In this document: piece after piece, positions 14,316 to 15,590 of the stretch
How positions within the stretch are numbered: the stretch's first letter is position 1
Layout: each line of letters begins with the position of its first letter
Origin: Bacteroidota bacterium
GTDB lineage: Bacteria; Bacteroidota; Bacteroidia; Chitinophagales; Chitinophagaceae
DNA length: 15,590 nucleotides
Assembly: GCA_023412975.1 (NCBI GenBank)
Contig: JAEZRB010000290.1
Coordinates: 1-15,590 of the forward strand
Direction of reading: 5' to 3'
Notes under the pieces: model-generated
What the model was told of the DNA's origin: nothing
The model's input: only the letters and a program-made list of their open reading frames with translations
Databases searched by the model: none
Translations under genes and position numbers: made by a program

Positions 14316-14767
14316 TGAGTATCTGGTTCAATAAGCAACTCACCATTGCTGATTTCGAACCCCTGGGGAAAAATACCATGGGTGAATATATTGGCATTGA
14401 ATGGGTGGAACTGGGAAATGATTTTCTGAAAGCCCGTATGCCGGTTGACAACCGCACCAAACAACCCTATGGACTTTTGCATGGCGGTGCTTCCTGTGTG
14501 CTGGCTGAAACTATCGGGAGTGTGGCTTCTGCAATGGTGATCGACCATAATCGTTTTGCCTGCGTAGGGTTGGAGATTAATGCCAATCACGTGCGCAGCG
14601 CCACAAGTGGGTTTGTAACAGGAATTGCCACCCCGCTGCACCTTGGAGCCAATACCCATGTGTGGGATATCAAAATTTATGACGAGATTCAAAAACTCGT
14701 TTGCGTTAGCCGTCTCACTGTTGCCGTAATACCAAGAAAAGAATCATTCCGGCAGCCAAGCCTCTAA
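14315..14767 (+). CDS. Hotdog-fold acyl-CoA thioesterase (PaaI / YdiI-MenI-like)
   Basis: 150 residues from the ATG at 14315; a GTG three bases upstream would add one Met. The hotdog block RMPVDNRTKQPYGLLHGGAS, then CVLAETIGSVAS and VGLEINANHVRSA, is very like E. coli YdiI (MenI), the 1,4-dihydroxy-2-naphthoyl-CoA hydrolase of menaquinone synthesis. The catalytic pair would be His56 and Glu65, each two residues beyond the YdiI positions. Bacteroidetes make menaquinone, so MenI activity is plausible, but YdiI and its relatives also cleave other acyl-CoAs. Overlap with coaD links it to CoA metabolism in genome layout. Its last 24 bases overlap the convergent Nudix gene. Confidence 0.88.
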   Translation: MSIWFNKQLTIADFEPLGKNTMGEYIGIEWVELGNDFLKARMPVDNRTKQPYGLLHGGASCVLAETIGSVASAMVIDHNRFACVGLEINANHVRSATSGFVTGIATPLHLGANTHVWDIKIYDEIQKLVCVSRLTVAVIPRKESFRQPSL

Positions 14768-15370
14768 CACATCCCTGATAGAAGCAAATACAAGCGAAAG
14801 GTATGAAGGGACTTCCTTTTTTGCCACCCATTTGATCTCATGGATATCTTCTTCAATTTGCGGTGAAAGTGCCTGCTCACCCTTTGCGGTCATCGTATAC
14901 CAGTGCGACTCTTTTAATATAAACCGGGTGCCTTCATGATATGTATGATAGGTGATCAACAGGGGCTTCTCGAGTTTAACCTCCACTAACCCCGTTTCTT
15001 CCCGTACTTCCCGCAAGGCACAGTCCTCCAGTTTTTCGCCTTTGTCGAGTTTGCCCTTCGGTAAATCCCATTTGCCGCGGCGAAAGATCATCAGCACCTC
15101 CTCTTTTTCATTTTTTACAAGTCCACCGGCGGCCTGCACCAGGGTGAATTTTTTAAAAAATGTTTTCTTTAAAATTTCCAGGTCGGAATGAAAGAAAACA
15201 CCGGCATGAATTTTTTCCAGTTGCATTTCATGGATCATGGATTTTACGGTATGCGAATCCAATTCATCGATAAAAATGGCATCGTCGTGATGCACATGCG
15301 GCTCGATCACTTCGTCAATATTATCGCAAAGGAAAAGGGGTTTGTCGTTGAAGTAGATTTTTATGAACAT
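14744..15370 (-). CDS. Nudix hydrolase with N-terminal extension
   Basis: 208 residues. An N-terminal segment of about 75 residues with no recognised motif precedes a Nudix domain. The Nudix box is complete: GKLDKGE (106-112), seven residues, then REVREETGL (120-128), fitting G-x5-E-x7-REVxEExGL with the Mg-binding glutamates. WDLPKGK just before it is also typical. Such enzymes hydrolyse nucleoside diphosphates linked to a moiety X, and the substrate cannot be named. The extension may set substrate choice or dimer contacts; I do not recognise it. The gene ends inside the thioesterase gene (24-base antisense overlap), and its start lies 11 bases from a heptamer repeat array, which therefore falls in its promoter or leader. 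Confidence 0.92.
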   Translation of the reverse strand: MFIKIYFNDKPLFLCDNIDEVIEPHVHHDDAIFIDELDSHTVKSMIHEMQLEKIHAGVFFHSDLEILKKTFFKKFTLVQAAGGLVKNEKEEVLMIFRRGKWDLPKGKLDKGEKLEDCALREVREETGLVEVKLEKPLLITYHTYHEGTRFILKESHWYTMTAKGEQALSPQIEEDIHEIKWVAKKEVPSYLSLVFASIRDVLEAWLPE

Positions 15371-15381
15371 GGTGAATGATG

Positions 15382-15416
15382 CTAGATACTAGATGCTGGA
15401 TACTGGATACTGGATA
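15382..15416. repeat. Heptamer tandem repeat CTGGATA upstream of the Nudix gene
   Basis: Five 7-base units are seen: CTAGATA, CTAGATG, then CTGGATA three times, the last three exact. The array starts 11 bases from the Nudix ATG complement at 15370. A further half-similar GGGATAC-TTGATA lies after the adjacent palindrome. Confidence 0.85.
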
Positions 15417-15421
15417 CTCGG

Positions 15422-15451
15422 CCTGCCCACCGAAGCTTTAGCGCAGGTGGG
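15422..15451. repeat. REP-like palindrome next to the heptamer array
   Basis: CCCACC (15426-15431) pairs with GGTGGG (15446-15451) around GAAGCTTTAGCGCA. The overlapping CCTGC at 15422-15426 and GCAGG at 15444-15448 give an alternative pairing. Hairpins with a GAAGCTTTAGCG-like centre recur between genes in many Bacteroidetes genomes to my recollection, which suggests a dispersed REP-type element. Confidence 0.65.
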
Positions 15452-15590
15452 ATACTTGATAAAAATAGCGGAATATTTCAAATGAGGGTTATTTCCAAAT
15501 GGAATTTTAGATAGACAATCTTCTGATGATTGGGTGGGGCAGGTCGGCGTTTTTGTTTGTAGTTGTGATGCCGGACAGAACTGTAAACAG
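15452..15590. other. Unassigned right edge, possible start of a gene leaving the window
   Basis: A plus-strand ATG at 15526 opens MIGWGRSAFLFVVVMPDRTVN to the window end, a hydrophobic start that could be an N-terminal membrane or signal segment. There is no ribosome site or clear -7 element, and only 21 codons are visible. I see no other feature here. Treat as undetermined. Confidence 0.2.

Noticed and set aside
14114..14692. Minus-strand open frame of 192 codons across coaD and the thioesterase
   Set aside because: It crosses two well-supported genes on the other strand and shows no family signature.
15382..15416. CRISPR-like repeat array
   Set aside because: Units are 7 bases with no spacers; it is a simple tandem repeat.

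Overview
The window looks like chromosomal DNA of a Bacteroidetes bacterium, most probably of the Chitinophagaceae type. Four signs point there. A truncated gene at the left edge ends in a type IX secretion (T9SS type A) sorting domain. Small PF13568-type outer-membrane barrels and a DUF2807 lipoprotein are present. Shine-Dalgarno sequences are nearly absent, while -7 elements of the form TAnnTTTG occur before several genes. Short heptamer tandem repeats lie between genes. The placement is from gene content and style, not from a database match.

Left part (1-6430). The T9SS protein end (1-133) is followed by a minus-strand block: a membrane M48 metalloprotease with LemA directly upstream of it, a dienelactone-hydrolase-like lipoprotein, and a small DUF4260 membrane protein. 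A secreted amidohydrolase then reads right. It is followed by a decayed sulfatase 3' end on the minus strand, an LpxL/HtrB-type acyltransferase reading right, and a DUF2807 lipoprotein reading left.

Middle part (6430-11840). prfB (release factor 2) carries the classical autoregulatory +1 frameshift site and has a promoter-like element directly against its start codon. pruA (P5C/glutamate-semialdehyde dehydrogenase) follows, with a strong terminator. Then come three separately terminated genes for small outer-membrane beta-barrel proteins.

Right part (11840-15590). pyrR and pyrB (pyrimidine nucleotide synthesis and its control) are separated by a four-helix-bundle gene that is cut by one in-frame TGA and flanked by NACAAGG heptamer arrays in opposite orientation. 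coaD (coenzyme A synthesis) and a YdiI/MenI-like acyl-CoA thioesterase follow as a tight pair. A Nudix hydrolase converges on the thioesterase and overlaps its end. Upstream of the Nudix gene lies a second heptamer array and a REP-like palindrome.

Most of the window is housekeeping or envelope genes of known families. I see no CRISPR array, phage, tRNA, rRNA or obvious new defence system. The parts most worth a second look are the repeat-flanked, interrupted four-helix-bundle gene, the triple repeat between the DUF2807 gene and prfB, the 100-bp inverted-repeat element near lemA, and the decayed sulfatase.
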